Of a DNA stretch of 64,000 nt, positions 9,122 to 17,829 are shown piece by piece. Source of the stretch: Streptomyces uncialis. Its GTDB lineage: Bacteria; Actinomycetota; Actinomycetes; Streptomycetales; Streptomycetaceae. How positions within the stretch are numbered: the first letter of the stretch is position 1; each line of letters begins with the position of its first letter. Below the pieces are notes generated by a model. It saw only the letters and a program-made list of their open reading frames with translations. It ran no database searches and was not told where the DNA came from. The stretch spans positions 8,178,001 to 8,242,000 of the forward strand of contig NZ_CP109583.1 in assembly GCF_036250755.1 (NCBI RefSeq), given 5' to 3'. The translations under genes and the position numbers were made by a program.

Positions 9122-10027
9122 ATGTCCAAGCGACGCTTCACCGCCGTACTCGCCGCCCTCGCCGTCGCCGGCGGGGCCGCGGTGATCATCCCGGCGACGC
9201 AGGCCGCGGCCGCGCCCTGTTCGAGCTACCAGTCATGGGTGCGCGGCCAGTCGTACCAGGTCGGCGACATCGTGCGGTACACCGACGGCCGGGCCTACAT
9301 CGCCGAGCACGCCAACCCCGGCTACGACCCGACCGTCTCCACCTGGTTCTGGAACCCCCACACGTGCGAGACCGGGCCCGTCGAGCCCGAACCCACGGAA
9401 CCGGCCGGCGACTTCGTGGTGAGCTCCGCGCAGTTCAACCAGATGTTCCCGGGCCGCAACTCCTTCTACACGTACGCCGGGCTCAAGGCCGCGCTCAGCG
9501 CCTACCCGGCCTTCGCGAAGACGGGCAGCGACACGCTCAAGAAGCAGGAGGCCGCGGCCTTCCTCGCCAACATCAACCACGAGACCGGCGGCCTCGTCCA
9601 CGTCGTCGAGCAGAACACCGCCAACTACCCGCACTACTGCGACGCGAGCCAGCCCTACGGCTGCCCCGCGGGCCAGGCGGCGTACTACGGACGCGGCCCC
9701 ATCCAGCTCAGCTGGAACTTCAACTACAAGGCCGCCGGTGACGCGCTCGGCATCGACCTGCTGCGCAACCCCTCGCTCGTCCAGAACGACTCGGCCGTCG
9801 CCTGGAAGACCGCCCTGTGGTACTGGAACACCCAGTCCGGTCCCGGCACGATGACCGGCCACAACGCGATGGTGAACGGCGCCGGGTTCGGCCAGACCAT
9901 CCGCAGCATCAACGGCTCCCTGGAGTGCGACGGCCGCAACCCCGCGCAGGTCCAGAGCCGCATCAACTCCTACCAGCGGTTCGCCGGCGTCCTCGGCGTC
10001 CCCACGGGAGGCAACCTCTCCTGCTGA
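9122..10027 (+). CDS. Secreted family 19 chitinase with N-terminal CBM5/12
   Basis: 301 residues. A signal peptide (~1-31, ending AAAA) is followed by a chitin-binding CBM5/12 domain (~33-82) rich in aromatics: SWVRGQSYQVGD and STWFWNPHTC. A short Pro/Glu linker leads to the GH19 catalytic domain (~97-301). NINHETGG and VVEQNT give the catalytic pair Glu154 and Glu163, spaced as in other bacterial GH19 enzymes. YYGRGPIQLSWNFNY is the family's substrate-cleft signature. GH19 inverts the configuration of chitin oligomers. Two DasR-like sites upstream suggest induction by chitin products; a terminator hairpin follows the gene. Confidence 0.95.
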   Translation: MSKRRFTAVLAALAVAGGAAVIIPATQAAAAPCSSYQSWVRGQSYQVGDIVRYTDGRAYIAEHANPGYDPTVSTWFWNPHTCETGPVEPEPTEPAGDFVVSSAQFNQMFPGRNSFYTYAGLKAALSAYPAFAKTGSDTLKKQEAAAFLANINHETGGLVHVVEQNTANYPHYCDASQPYGCPAGQAAYYGRGPIQLSWNFNYKAAGDALGIDLLRNPSLVQNDSAVAWKTALWYWNTQSGPGTMTGHNAMVNGAGFGQTIRSINGSLECDGRNPAQVQSRINSYQRFAGVLGVPTGGNLSC

Positions 10028-10035
10028 CCCGCGTC

Positions 10036-10059
10036 GGCCGCCCCTCCCCAGGGGCGGCC
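10036..10059 (+). terminator. Hairpin terminator after chitinase
   Basis: Perfect 9-base inverted repeat GGCCGCCCC / GGGGCGGCC with a 6-base loop, starting 9 bases after the chitinase stop. There is no T-tract, which is common in actinomycete terminators. Confidence 0.7.
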
Positions 10060-10704
10060 CGACCCGCACGGCGGACCCAGACCAGCGGGCGCCCGGGGTG
10101 AACCGCCCCCCGGGCGCTTCTGCTGTTTTCCGCACCACCGTCTTCCCGGTGCCTACGGCTGTCCTCCCGGTGCCGTACCCCGTGTCCACGGCCGGCTTCC
10201 CAGCGCCGTGCCCACGGCGAGGGGCCGGACCCGCACCCGGCCGCCGCCGAGACTCCGCTCGTCCCGCGCCGGTCACCCCTGCGGGTGGATCACGCGCCGC
10301 GCCTGTGACGGCAGGCCGTACGCGGCCCCGTGTCCGTCCCGCAGCGCAAGCGCACACGATCAGTGCCCCGACCCCGTGCCGCGCCCCGCCGCACGGGGTC
10401 TTCGGCGTCACCGGGAGCGTCCGGTCCGACGGGCGTGAAGCGGGCGGGTGCGACAAGGTGGGCCGACCGGGTACGGGCCGGTGACGATGCCCGGGGCGCC
10501 CCGCCGGAGCGGGCGGGGGCGGGCGGGCCGGGCGCTCACGGAAGCCGGGGGTCCGGGGGCCCGCAGGGGATCGTTGCGGCCGTATGAACACTCCGGCGGC
10601 CGGGGAATACCGGCGTGCCCCTCCGTGCTTGGTGCCGATGTCGCAGATGGAGAGTCGCAGGTGGAGAGCAGGCAGCCCGCCGACGAGCGAGAGGATGAGG
10701 TCCC
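10060..10704. other. Long intergenic region
   Basis: About 645 bases between the chitinase terminator and the oxidoreductase gene. The open frames here are Arg/Pro/Ala-rich and lack ribosome sites or recognisable domains, so I do not call a gene. The right end has the ribosome site of the next gene (GAGGATGAGG). A small RNA cannot be excluded. Confidence 0.45.
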
Positions 10705-11760
10705 ATGCCGAAGGCATTCGTGTTCACCCGTCACGGCGGCCCCGAGGCCCAGGCCCTCGTGGACCGGGCCAAGCCCGTGCCGGGCCCGGGTGAACTCCTG
10801 GTCGCCGTACGGGCCGCCGGGGTCAACCCGGTCGACTGGAAGCTCCGGGAAGGGCTGCGCAGACCGGGCGCCGGGGAACCGCGCTTCCCGGTGGTCCTCG
10901 GCAGCGAGGTCGCGGGGACCGTCGAGGCGCTGGGGCCGGACGTCAGCGGGTTCCAGGTGGGGGACGCCGTCTTCGGCAACCCGTCGGACGGCGGCTACGC
11001 CGAGTACACCCTGTTGCCCGTCGCCCTCGCCGCCCGTAAACCGGACGCGGTCTCCTTCACCGACGCGGCGGCCCTGCCCGTCGCCGCGGCCACCGCCCTG
11101 GACGGAGTGCGTCAGCTCGCCCTGCCCCGGGGCGCGACCCTGCTGGTGACGGGCGCGGGCGGCGGGGTCGGCGCCTCGGCCCTGCAACTCGCCGTGGCCT
11201 CGGGTCTGCGGGTCGTGGGGCTCGCGAGCGCCGGGAAGAAGGAGTTCGTGGAGTCCCTGGGCGCCGTGCACGTGGCCTCCGGCCCCGGCTTCGCCGCCCG
11301 GGTGGGCGCCGTCACCCCGGACGGCGTGGACGGTGTGCTCGACCTCGTGGGCGGTGAGGTGCTCCAGGAGGCCGGGCCGCTGGTCGCCGACCGGACGAAG
11401 TTGGTCAGCGCCGGGGACCGGGAAGGCGTCACCCGGCTCGGCGGCGCCTTCGTGGTCCGCGCCCGTGCCGCCGACGTCCTCGGTGAACTGGCCGCCCGGG
11501 TGGCCGACGGCTCCCTAGACCCCCGGGTCACCCGCGTCGTGCCGCTGGACCGCGCGGCCGAGGCGCTGCGCGAGGTCGAGGAGGGGCACGCCCGGGGAAA
11601 GACGGTCATCGAGATCGGCGGCGGTGACCCCGGCGGTGACCCCGGCGGACATCCCGGTGGGCACGTCGGCCGAGATCCTGACGGGCATTCCGGCGGGCGT
11701 CCTGGTGGGCACTCCGGCGGAGACCGTGACGGGCGTCCCGGTGGGGAGGCCCGCCGGTGA
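10705..11760 (+). CDS. Zinc-free MDR-type quinone oxidoreductase with Gly/Asp/His repeat tail
   Basis: 351 residues. Residues 1-~310 form a medium-chain dehydrogenase/reductase of the NADPH:quinone reductase type: N-terminal GroES-like part (GVNPVDWKLREG), then the nucleotide-binding motif VTGAGGGVGASALQLA. No catalytic zinc cysteines or histidines are visible. After VIEIGGG the last ~45 residues are a low-complexity tail of GGDPGG, GGHPGG and DPDGHSGG-like units, not part of the family. The start has a good ribosome site. The stop overlaps the GTG of the next gene (GTGA), so both are likely co-translated. Confidence 0.88.
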   Translation: MPKAFVFTRHGGPEAQALVDRAKPVPGPGELLVAVRAAGVNPVDWKLREGLRRPGAGEPRFPVVLGSEVAGTVEALGPDVSGFQVGDAVFGNPSDGGYAEYTLLPVALAARKPDAVSFTDAAALPVAAATALDGVRQLALPRGATLLVTGAGGGVGASALQLAVASGLRVVGLASAGKKEFVESLGAVHVASGPGFAARVGAVTPDGVDGVLDLVGGEVLQEAGPLVADRTKLVSAGDREGVTRLGGAFVVRARAADVLGELAARVADGSLDPRVTRVVPLDRAAEALREVEEGHARGKTVIEIGGGDPGGDPGGHPGGHVGRDPDGHSGGRPGGHSGGDRDGRPGGEARR

Positions 11761-12629
11761 GCGCCCCGTCCCGTACCGCCGAACTGTCCGCATCCGGCCC
11801 TGCTCCGGCGACCGTCCTCGCCACGGCTGCTGGTCCCGTGCGGGATCCGGGTACCGGTACGCCCGCCGGTGCCGCCCCCGGCGCGGACCCCGGTACCGCG
11901 GACGGTCCCGCGCTCGACGAGGCGTCCGCGCTGACCGGGGTGCCGCACATCCTCGACAATCCGGCGTACGCCGCGCTCCACGGTCCGCACGCGCGCTTCG
12001 CGGAGCGCGTCGGCCGGGTCGTCCGCTATCAGCTGGACGTGTCGCCCTGGCTCGGGATGCCCGAGGAGCCGGGCCCGCAGGACTGGGCGGACCTCGCCGC
12101 GCTGGTGGGGCCGGACACCGAGGTGCCGCTCCCGGCGACCGGGGTGACCCTGCCCGAGGGCTGGACGCTGGTCGACCGGCTGGCCGGGGTCCAGTTCGTG
12201 GACGCCGGTCTGGTGGCCGCGCATGACGCCGAGGCGGTACGGCTCGGGCCCGCCGATGTGCCCGAGATGCTGGATCTGGTGGCCCGGACCCGGCCGGGGC
12301 CGTTCCTGCCCCGGACCGTCGAACTCGGCACGTATCTCGGTATCCGCCGGGGCGGCGCGCTGGTCGCGATGGCGGGGGAACGGCTCAGACCGCCGGGCTG
12401 GACGGAGATCAGCGCGGTCTGCACCGACCCCGGCCACCAGGGCCAGGGCCTCGCCGCACGGCTGGTGCGCGCGGTCGCGGCCGGTGTCCGGGACCGCGGT
12501 GAGGTCCCGTTCCTGCACACCAGCGCGCGCAACACCCACGCCATCCGGGTGTACGAACACATGGGATTCCGGCTGCGCAGGACCACGGAGTTCGGCGCCG
12601 CGCGCACCCCGCCGGCCGCAGGACGGTAG
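11757..12629 (+). CDS. GNAT-family N-acetyltransferase
   Basis: 290 residues. An Ala/Pro/Gly-rich N-terminal ~45 residues lead into a GNAT fold of the FR47-like type. The acetyl-CoA site is seen as AVCTDPGHQGQGLAARLV (Q-x-x-G-x-G/A loop), and the C-terminal NTHAIRVYEHMGFR block is the usual strand-helix pair with a catalytic or binding Tyr. The substrate is unknown. The start GTG overlaps the oxidoreductase stop, so the two form an operon; a 14-bp-stem hairpin follows. Confidence 0.85.
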   Translation: MSAPSRTAELSASGPAPATVLATAAGPVRDPGTGTPAGAAPGADPGTADGPALDEASALTGVPHILDNPAYAALHGPHARFAERVGRVVRYQLDVSPWLGMPEEPGPQDWADLAALVGPDTEVPLPATGVTLPEGWTLVDRLAGVQFVDAGLVAAHDAEAVRLGPADVPEMLDLVARTRPGPFLPRTVELGTYLGIRRGGALVAMAGERLRPPGWTEISAVCTDPGHQGQGLAARLVRAVAAGVRDRGEVPFLHTSARNTHAIRVYEHMGFRLRRTTEFGAARTPPAAGR

Positions 12630-12716
12630 CTCCCCGCGCGGCTGCCGCTCCCGCGTCGTACGGCGATGGCCGACGGCTCCACCCCGTACGTCACGGCAAG
12701 CCGGTTCCGCGTACGG

Positions 12717-12751
12717 CGACGGCCGCCGCCCGGGGTGGGCGGCGGCCGTCG
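12717..12751. terminator. Strong bidirectional hairpin
   Basis: Perfect 14-base stem (CGACGGCCGCCGCC at 12717-12730 with its complement at 12738-12751) and a 7-base loop, between two convergent genes. It lies 12 bases from the stop of the minus-strand neighbour and so can end transcription from both sides. Confidence 0.8.
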
Positions 12752-12762
12752 GGTGGAACGCC

Positions 12763-13281
12763 TCAGTGCTGACGCGCCCCGCCTTTGCGCCGTAGGTACA
12801 GCACGGTGGCGGCGACACCTGTCAGCACCAGGCCCCCACCGCCGACCAGGGTGAGGGTGCGGTGGTCCGTGGCGCTGCCGCCCAGGCCGCCCCGTACGCC
12901 CGCGGGTGCGGTCGTCGACGACAGGGTCGGTGCCGCGTTGACGGTGACCGATCTGGTCCCCGCCGTGGAGCCGTTGCCGCACACCACCGACACCGAGTAG
13001 GTGCCGGAGCCGACGTTCGTCCAGGTGGCGGACTGGGTGGCCCCCGTGCTGAGGGTGGCCTGCCGTCCCTGGGAGAAGTCCGCCTGGGTGCCCGTCATCA
13101 GCGACGCGGTGCCGCCCCCGGCGCAGGCACCGGTGCTGACCTGCACCGTCGACCCGGACGAGGTGACCGTGATGCCCGGAACCCCGGTGCCCCCGGCGAA
13201 CACGGGGGAGGCCGTCGCCAGTGGTATCGCGGCGGCGGCCACCGCGAGTCCGGCGCGGACGGCTATCTGAGTGGTGCGCAT
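12763..13281 (-). CDS. Secreted, C-terminally membrane-anchored small protein
   Basis: 172 residues. MRTTQIAVRAGLAVAAAAIP starts a signal peptide cleaved near SPVFAGG. The exported part is Gly/Ser/Thr-rich with two Cys (TGACAGG and VVCGNG), which could form one disulphide in an Ig-like fold. The C-terminus has a hydrophobic helix (LTLVGGGGLVLTGVAATVLY) followed by RRKGG. This is the layout of a sortase substrate or tail anchor, but no LPXTG or LAXTG motif is seen. The ATG was chosen because GGAGG lies 7-11 bases upstream; the longer frame adds only Arg-rich residues. Confidence 0.65.
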   Translation of the reverse strand: MRTTQIAVRAGLAVAAAAIPLATASPVFAGGTGVPGITVTSSGSTVQVSTGACAGGGTASLMTGTQADFSQGRQATLSTGATQSATWTNVGSGTYSVSVVCGNGSTAGTRSVTVNAAPTLSSTTAPAGVRGGLGGSATDHRTLTLVGGGGLVLTGVAATVLYLRRKGGARQH

Positions 13282-13495
13282 GTGTCTGCCCTCCGACGGC
13301 ACGGTTGGCGGTACGTCCCGTGCGCCGCCGAGGGTGGGGAGTCGTCCGTGCTGCCTGGGTCGAGCCAACGGCCGATCGGAGCGGCCCGCATGCGGGCGCG
13401 GTCCGGGCAGGTGACGGGGTCCCACGTCCGGGGGACCCCGCCGCGCGACCGGCGGTACCGGCCGGACCGGGGAACCGCCCCGGCCCGGCCGTCCG

Positions 13496-14494
13496 CTACC
13501 GCTTCGGGGCCTCGCCCGTCACCACGACCCGCTCCGGCGAGTACTCCCCGAACGTGCCGTCCGGCAGCATCGCCTGGATGCGTACGCGATAGGTGACGCC
13601 CTTCTCCCGGTCGGCGTAGAAGCTGTGCTTCGCGCGGCCCTTCGGCGGATTGCCGCCCCAGACCAGGGACGTGGTCTGCTCACGGTTGAGCTGGATGCGG
13701 TACTGCATCACGACCCCGTCGGTCTCCGGCGGGTTCCACGACAGGTCGATGTGGTACGACCCGTCCTCCTCGCGGGAGACCGCCTCGAACTCGGTCGGCG
13801 CCGTGCCCCGGGCGTCCTCCGCGCCCTCGGCGGTCGTCAGCCGCAGCGCGTTGCTCGCGGCCGAGGAGTTGTCGGACGCGTCCCGCGCCTTGACCGTGAA
13901 GGTGTAGTCGGTCCCGGGCCGCAGCCCGGTCACCACGGTGCGGGTGGCCTTCGCGCCCGCGCTGTGGATCTTCGTGCCCGACTGGTAGATGTCGTACGAC
14001 GCGACGGCCTGGTCGTCGGTGGAGCTCTTCCAGGTCAGCAGCGCGCTGCGGGCACCCCGGGCGTCGCCCTTCAGCTCGCCGGGTACCGTCGGCGGCTTCT
14101 TGTCGGCCTTCTTGAACCGCGGGGTGGTCACCTTGACGGCCCTGCTCCTGGGGCCGAGGGTGCCGCGGTCGTCGCGCGCCCGGACCGTGAAGGAGTACGA
14201 GGCCGAGGGCTTGAGCCCGGATATGTCGACCATGTACTGCTCACCGGGCAGTTCCTTGACCAGTTTCTCGCCCTGGTAGACGGAGTAGCCCTCGACCTTG
14301 GCGCCGGGGCCGGGCCGGTTCCACATGACATGGACGGTGCTGGAGCTCCCGGCCTCGGCGGTGACGCCGATGGGCGCGGCGGGCGGTGCGACGGACGGGC
14401 CGTCGTCGGTCCACCCGCAGGAGGTCAGGAGGAACGCCGCCGCGCACAGCGGCAGGGCGCGGAGGGGGATGCGGTGTGGGGGGATGCGTCGCAC
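13496..14494 (-). CDS. Fibronectin type III lipoprotein
   Basis: About 332 residues from a GTG with GGAAGG upstream. A lipobox LLTSC follows the signal sequence. Three Fn3 repeats follow: each has the W...P..../ Y.VY / L.P...Y.F.V.A.D pattern (for example SYSFTVRARDD, DYTFTVKARDA, TYRVRIQAM). Fn3 modules often link carbohydrate-binding and catalytic domains in actinomycete polysaccharide hydrolases; here they make up the whole protein. A DasR-like site lies 23 bases upstream of the start and a chitosanase gene lies divergently, suggesting a surface role in chitin or chitosan use. That role is inference. Confidence 0.8.
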   Translation of the reverse strand: MRRIPPHRIPLRALPLCAAAFLLTSCGWTDDGPSVAPPAAPIGVTAEAGSSSTVHVMWNRPGPGAKVEGYSVYQGEKLVKELPGEQYMVDISGLKPSASYSFTVRARDDRGTLGPRSRAVKVTTPRFKKADKKPPTVPGELKGDARGARSALLTWKSSTDDQAVASYDIYQSGTKIHSAGAKATRTVVTGLRPGTDYTFTVKARDASDNSSAASNALRLTTAEGAEDARGTAPTEFEAVSREEDGSYHIDLSWNPPETDGVVMQYRIQLNREQTTSLVWGGNPPKGRAKHSFYADREKGVTYRVRIQAMLPDGTFGEYSPERVVVTGEAPKR

Positions 14495-14516
14495 CGTGGT
14501 GCCTTCCGGTCGGCAT

Positions 14517-14528
14517 TGGTACAGACCT
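14517..14528 (-). promoter_or_regulatory. DasR-like operator upstream of Fn3 lipoprotein
   Basis: TGGTACAGACCT matches the DasR core TGGTCTAGACCA at 9 of 12 positions and shares TGGTACAGACC with the second chitinase site at 8976. It lies 23 bases from the lipoprotein start and about 210 bases from the chitosanase start. Confidence 0.5.
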
Positions 14529-14696
14529 GTATGACATGAATGTTGAGTGCACATCAAGGGGTTGACAGCGATCCGAAACCGTCCACCGCGTGCGGCGTCT
14601 GCGCCGACCGGGTGGCGACACGCCGCGCGACCGCCGGTTCACCCGCCCGTCCGGCCCCGGAGCGATGGAAGGATGTCCCGTAACGGGCACAAATGT

Positions 14697-14711
14697 GTGA
14701 CAGCTCGTCAC
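14697..14711. promoter_or_regulatory. Inverted repeat upstream of chitosanase
   Basis: GTGAC-AGCTC-GTCAC, a 5-base inverted repeat with 5-base spacer, ends 27 bases before the chitosanase start, next to its ribosome site. The size suits a small dimeric repressor operator, for example a CsnR-type chitosanase regulator; this is a guess from position. Confidence 0.35.
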
Positions 14712-14738
14712 TGTCCGCATCTGGAGGGTCTGTTCATC

Positions 14739-15461
14739 GTGCACAACCGGACGACGGTACTCGCCACCGCGATCGGCACCGTCCTGCTCGCCCCCGCCGC
14801 CCTCTCGGCCGAGGCTCTTCCGCTGCCCCCGCCGCCGCGCTGGGAGCACCGCGCCCCCGTCGTGCGGGAGGCGGCCGTCACGGCCGCCGACCTCCTCGCC
14901 GCGGTGAAGGGCTGCGCCCAGGTGTCCCAGGGCAGGTTCCGCACCGACGCCGTCGCGGCGGCGGAGTCCGTCCCGGTGTGCGGGACGGCCGGGGCCGTCC
15001 ACTGGACCGCCGACATGGACATCGACTGCGACGGCCGCCCCGGGCGGTACTGCAACAAGGAGACCGACCCCTCCTTCACCGCCATGACGGCCTTCCAGCA
15101 GTCGGACGGCCGCTATCTGAGCGCCGAGGAACTGCCGTTCATCGTCGTGCCCGCCCGTGGCTCCCGGTGGAAGCACAGCGACCACGGCGTCCACGGCGGC
15201 AGCGTCGTCGCCGTGATCCACGAGGACAAGGTGCTGTACGCCGTCGTCGGTGACACCGGCCCGACCGGGATCATCGGTGAGGCGTCGTACGCGGCGGCCG
15301 AGGCGCTGGGCATCCCGTCCGATCCCCGGACGGGCGGAGTGCCGTCCGGGGTCACGTACATCGTGTTCAAGGACTCGAAGGCCAAGCCCATCGAGAGCCG
15401 TTCGGCCGCCGTCACGGAGGGGGAGCGGCTGGCCCGGGAACTCGTCGCCCGCACCGGCTGA
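14739..15461 (+). CDS. Secreted GH75-type chitosanase
   Basis: 240 residues from a GTG with GGAGGG ten bases upstream. The signal peptide (VHNRTTVLATAIGTVLLAPA...) is cleaved near ALSAEA. The mature part matches the fungal-type chitosanase family GH75: DMDIDCDGRPGRYCN, YLSAEELPFIVVP, and VVGDTGPTGIIGEAS, which carries the conserved Asp and Glu of the active site, then SGVTYIVFKDS. The enzyme hydrolyses partially deacetylated chitin outside the cell. The last codons and stop are repeated once downstream as a 57-bp tandem copy. Confidence 0.88.
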   Translation: MHNRTTVLATAIGTVLLAPAALSAEALPLPPPPRWEHRAPVVREAAVTAADLLAAVKGCAQVSQGRFRTDAVAAAESVPVCGTAGAVHWTADMDIDCDGRPGRYCNKETDPSFTAMTAFQQSDGRYLSAEELPFIVVPARGSRWKHSDHGVHGGSVVAVIHEDKVLYAVVGDTGPTGIIGEASYAAAEALGIPSDPRTGGVPSGVTYIVFKDSKAKPIESRSAAVTEGERLARELVARTG

Positions 15462-15564
15462 CGGACCCGTTGCCCGCGCCCGGCGGGGCCGCTTTGGGGA
15501 CCGTGCCGCACCGGCTGACGGACCCGTTGCCCGCGCCCGGCCGGGCCGCTTCGGGGGCCGCGCC
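15451..15564. repeat. 57-bp tandem duplication spanning the chitosanase 3' end
   Basis: The segment beginning GCACCGGCTGACGGACCCG at 15451 is repeated from 15508 with only a few base changes. The first copy includes the last codons and TGA of the chitosanase gene. The period is 57 bases, exactly 19 codons. Confidence 0.85.
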
Positions 15565-15657
15565 ATGACGACGAGAGCCGCGCGCCCGGCAGGGCGCCCT
15601 CGCCGCGAGGGCCCCGCACACGTGCCGTGGCCGGTCGTCCGGCCACGGCAATCCCCG

Positions 15658-16119
15658 TCACACCTTGCGGTAGTCGTACGCCTCCGTGGCCGCCGTGGCG
15701 ACCGCGTCCAGATCGGCGCCGGTGGACGCGGTGACCAGCGCGGCGATCGCCCCCTCCACGAACGGCGCGTCCACCAGTCGGGTCGCCTCGGGGAGTTCGT
15801 CGCCCTCGGCCAGCAGCGCCTTGACGGTGAGGACCGCGCTGCCGAGATCCGTTAGCACCGCGACCCCCGCGCCCCGGTCGACCCGGGCCGCCGCCACGGA
15901 GATCAGTTCCGAGCTCGTACCGAGCCCGCCGCCCTCGGTGCCGCCCGCCGCGGCGATCGGCGCCGGGGCGCCGCCCGCGGCCAGCCCCAGCGCCAGTTCG
16001 GCGACCGACGCCGCGACCGCCGCGCTGTGCGACACCAGTACGATGCCGACGACCCGCTCACCGGGCCGTGCGTCCGCCGCCCGCGCGCCCGCGTCGTTCC
16101 CTCCCACGGCCTCACTCAC
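15658..16119 (-). CDS. dhaM: Dihydroxyacetone kinase phosphotransfer subunit DhaM
   Basis: 153 residues, an EIIA-Man-type domain alone. VGIVLVSHSAAVA contains the phospho-accepting His31; GGTEGGGLGTS and VLTDLGSAVLT are the conserved loops of DhaM. It relays phosphate from HPr of the PTS to ADP bound on DhaL. Unlike Escherichia coli DhaM it has no fused HPr or EI part, so general PTS proteins must supply phosphate. The GTG start overlaps the dhaL stop by 8 bases. Confidence 0.92.
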   Translation of the reverse strand: MSEAVGGNDAGARAADARPGERVVGIVLVSHSAAVAASVAELALGLAAGGAPAPIAAAGGTEGGGLGTSSELISVAAARVDRGAGVAVLTDLGSAVLTVKALLAEGDELPEATRLVDAPFVEGAIAALVTASTGADLDAVATAATEAYDYRKV

Positions 16120-16732
16120 CGGACGCCCCCGATCCGGCCGCGTCCGCGAGCGCCGCGATCAGCAGCGCGGACGAGGTCGCCCCCGGGTCCTGATGGCCGA
16201 TGCTGCGTTCACCGAGATAGCTCGCCCGGCCCTTGCGCGCGAGCATCGGTGTCGTCGCCTCCGCGCCCGCGTCCGCCGCGGCCCGCGCCGCGGCGAACGA
16301 GCCGCCGTCGCCCAGCGCGTCCACCGCGGGCAGCAGCGCGTCGAGCATCGTCTTGTCGCCGGGCGCCGCGCCGCCGAGCGTGGCCACCGCGTCGACCCCG
16401 GTACGCAGCGCCGCCGCCAGATCGGCCTCGGACACCTCGTCCGCGTCGCCGAGCGCCTTCCCGGTCCGGCGCAGCAGCGTCCCGTACAGCGGGCCCGAAG
16501 CACCGCCGACGGTGGAGATGAGCTGACGGCCCGCCAGGACGAGGACGGCGCCCGGTGCCGCCGGGGGCTCCTTGTCCAGGGTGGTCACCACGGCGAGAAA
16601 GCCGCGTTGCATGTTGCTGCCGTGGTCGGCGTCCCCGATCGGGGAGTCGAGCGCGGTGAGACTCGCCGCCTCACGGTCCACGGACACGGCGGTCGCGCTC
16701 ATCCAGCGGCGGAAGAACTCGGAGTCGAGCAC
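16112..16732 (-). CDS. dhaL: Dihydroxyacetone kinase ADP-binding subunit DhaL
   Basis: 206 residues from a GTG with AAGGAGG upstream. PIGDADHGSNMQRGF gives the three Asp that hold the Mg-nucleotide; VGGASGPLYGT and GDKTMLDAL are family blocks, and GRASYLGERSIGHQDPGA closes the nucleotide site. DhaL carries an ADP cofactor that is phosphorylated by DhaM and passes phosphate to dihydroxyacetone on DhaK. Gene order dhaK-dhaL-dhaM on the minus strand suggests one operon. Confidence 0.95.
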   Translation of the reverse strand: MLDSEFFRRWMSATAVSVDREAASLTALDSPIGDADHGSNMQRGFLAVVTTLDKEPPAAPGAVLVLAGRQLISTVGGASGPLYGTLLRRTGKALGDADEVSEADLAAALRTGVDAVATLGGAAPGDKTMLDALLPAVDALGDGGSFAAARAAADAGAEATTPMLARKGRASYLGERSIGHQDPGATSSALLIAALADAAGSGASGE

Positions 16733-16842
16733 TGGGCCTCCTTGCGGTTCATGGGGTCGGGCAGGGGTCGCACCCGGGCGTGTGCGGTTCGTTGTCCGCG
16801 CCTTCCGGGCCGCGCCCCTCGCGATGTCGGTTCGTACGGGGG

Positions 16843-17829
16843 TCACATGCCCCAGCGCAGGCCGGGGGTGCTGACCGGGGCGTCCCACAGGCGCAGCAGC
16901 TCCTCGTCGACCTGGCAGAGCGTCACGGACGCGCCCGCCATGTCCAGCGAGGTCACGTAGTTGCCGACCAGGGTCCGGGCCACCGTCACCCCGCGCTCGT
17001 CGAGGACCCGCCGTACCTCGGCGTGATACCCGTACAGCTCCAGCAGCGGGGTCGCGCCCATGCCGTTGACGAGGACCAGGACCGGGTTCCGCGGCTCCAG
17101 GTCCTCCAGTACGGCCTGCACCGAGAAGTCCGCGATCTCCCGCGCGGTCATCATCGCCCGCCGCTCCCGGCCCGGTTCCCCGTGGATGCCGATGCCGAGC
17201 TCCAGCTCACCGGACGGCAGGTCGAACGTCGGACTGCCCTTCGCGGGGGTGGTCACCGAGCTGAGCGCGACCCCGAAGCTGCGGGAGCTCTCGTTCACCT
17301 GACGGGCGATCGCCTCGACGCGCGCCAGCGGCATGCCCTCGTCGGCCGCCGCGCCCGCGATCTTCTCCACGAACAGGGTGGCCCCGGTGCCGCGCCGGCC
17401 GGCGGTGAAAAGGCTGTCCAGCACCGCCACGTCATCGTTGACCAGGACCTTCGCGACCTGGATGCCCTCGTCCTCGGCGAGCTCGGCCGCCATGTCGAAG
17501 TTGAGCACGTCACCGGTGTAGTTCTTGACGACGAACAGCACCCCGGCACCGCTGTCCACGGCCGCCGCGGCCCGCAGCATCTGGTCGGGCACGGGCGAGG
17601 TGAAGACCTCGCCCGGACACGCGGCCGAGAGCATTCCCGGCCCCACGAATCCGCCGTGCAGCGGCTCGTGCCCGGACCCGCCGCCCGAGATCAGCCCGAC
17701 CTTCCCGGCGACGGGCGCGTCCCGGCGCACGATGACCCGGTTCTCCACGTCGACGGTGAGTTCCGGATGTGCCGCGGCCATCCCCCGCAGGGCGTCGGCC
17801 ACCACGGTCTCGGCGACATTGATGAGCAT
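16843..17829 (-). CDS. dhaK: Dihydroxyacetone kinase substrate-binding subunit DhaK
   Basis: 328 residues from ATG with GGAGG upstream. GLISGGGSGHEPLHGGFVG is the N-terminal signature; His216 in GIGIHGEPG is the residue that binds dihydroxyacetone covalently as a hemiaminal. The protein belongs to the PTS-dependent type. First gene of dhaKLM; 110 bases separate it from dhaL, where no separate gene is seen. The pathway feeds dihydroxyacetone phosphate into glycolysis. Confidence 0.95.
   Translation of the reverse strand: MLINVAETVVADALRGMAAAHPELTVDVENRVIVRRDAPVAGKVGLISGGGSGHEPLHGGFVGPGMLSAACPGEVFTSPVPDQMLRAAAAVDSGAGVLFVVKNYTGDVLNFDMAAELAEDEGIQVAKVLVNDDVAVLDSLFTAGRRGTGATLFVEKIAGAAADEGMPLARVEAIARQVNESSRSFGVALSSVTTPAKGSPTFDLPSGELELGIGIHGEPGRERRAMMTAREIADFSVQAVLEDLEPRNPVLVLVNGMGATPLLELYGYHAEVRRVLDERGVTVARTLVGNYVTSLDMAGASVTLCQVDEELLRLWDAPVSTPGLRWGM

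Noticed and set aside
10098..10484. 128-codon frame after the chitinase terminator
   Set aside because: Pro/Arg/Ala-rich, no ribosome site and no recognisable domain.
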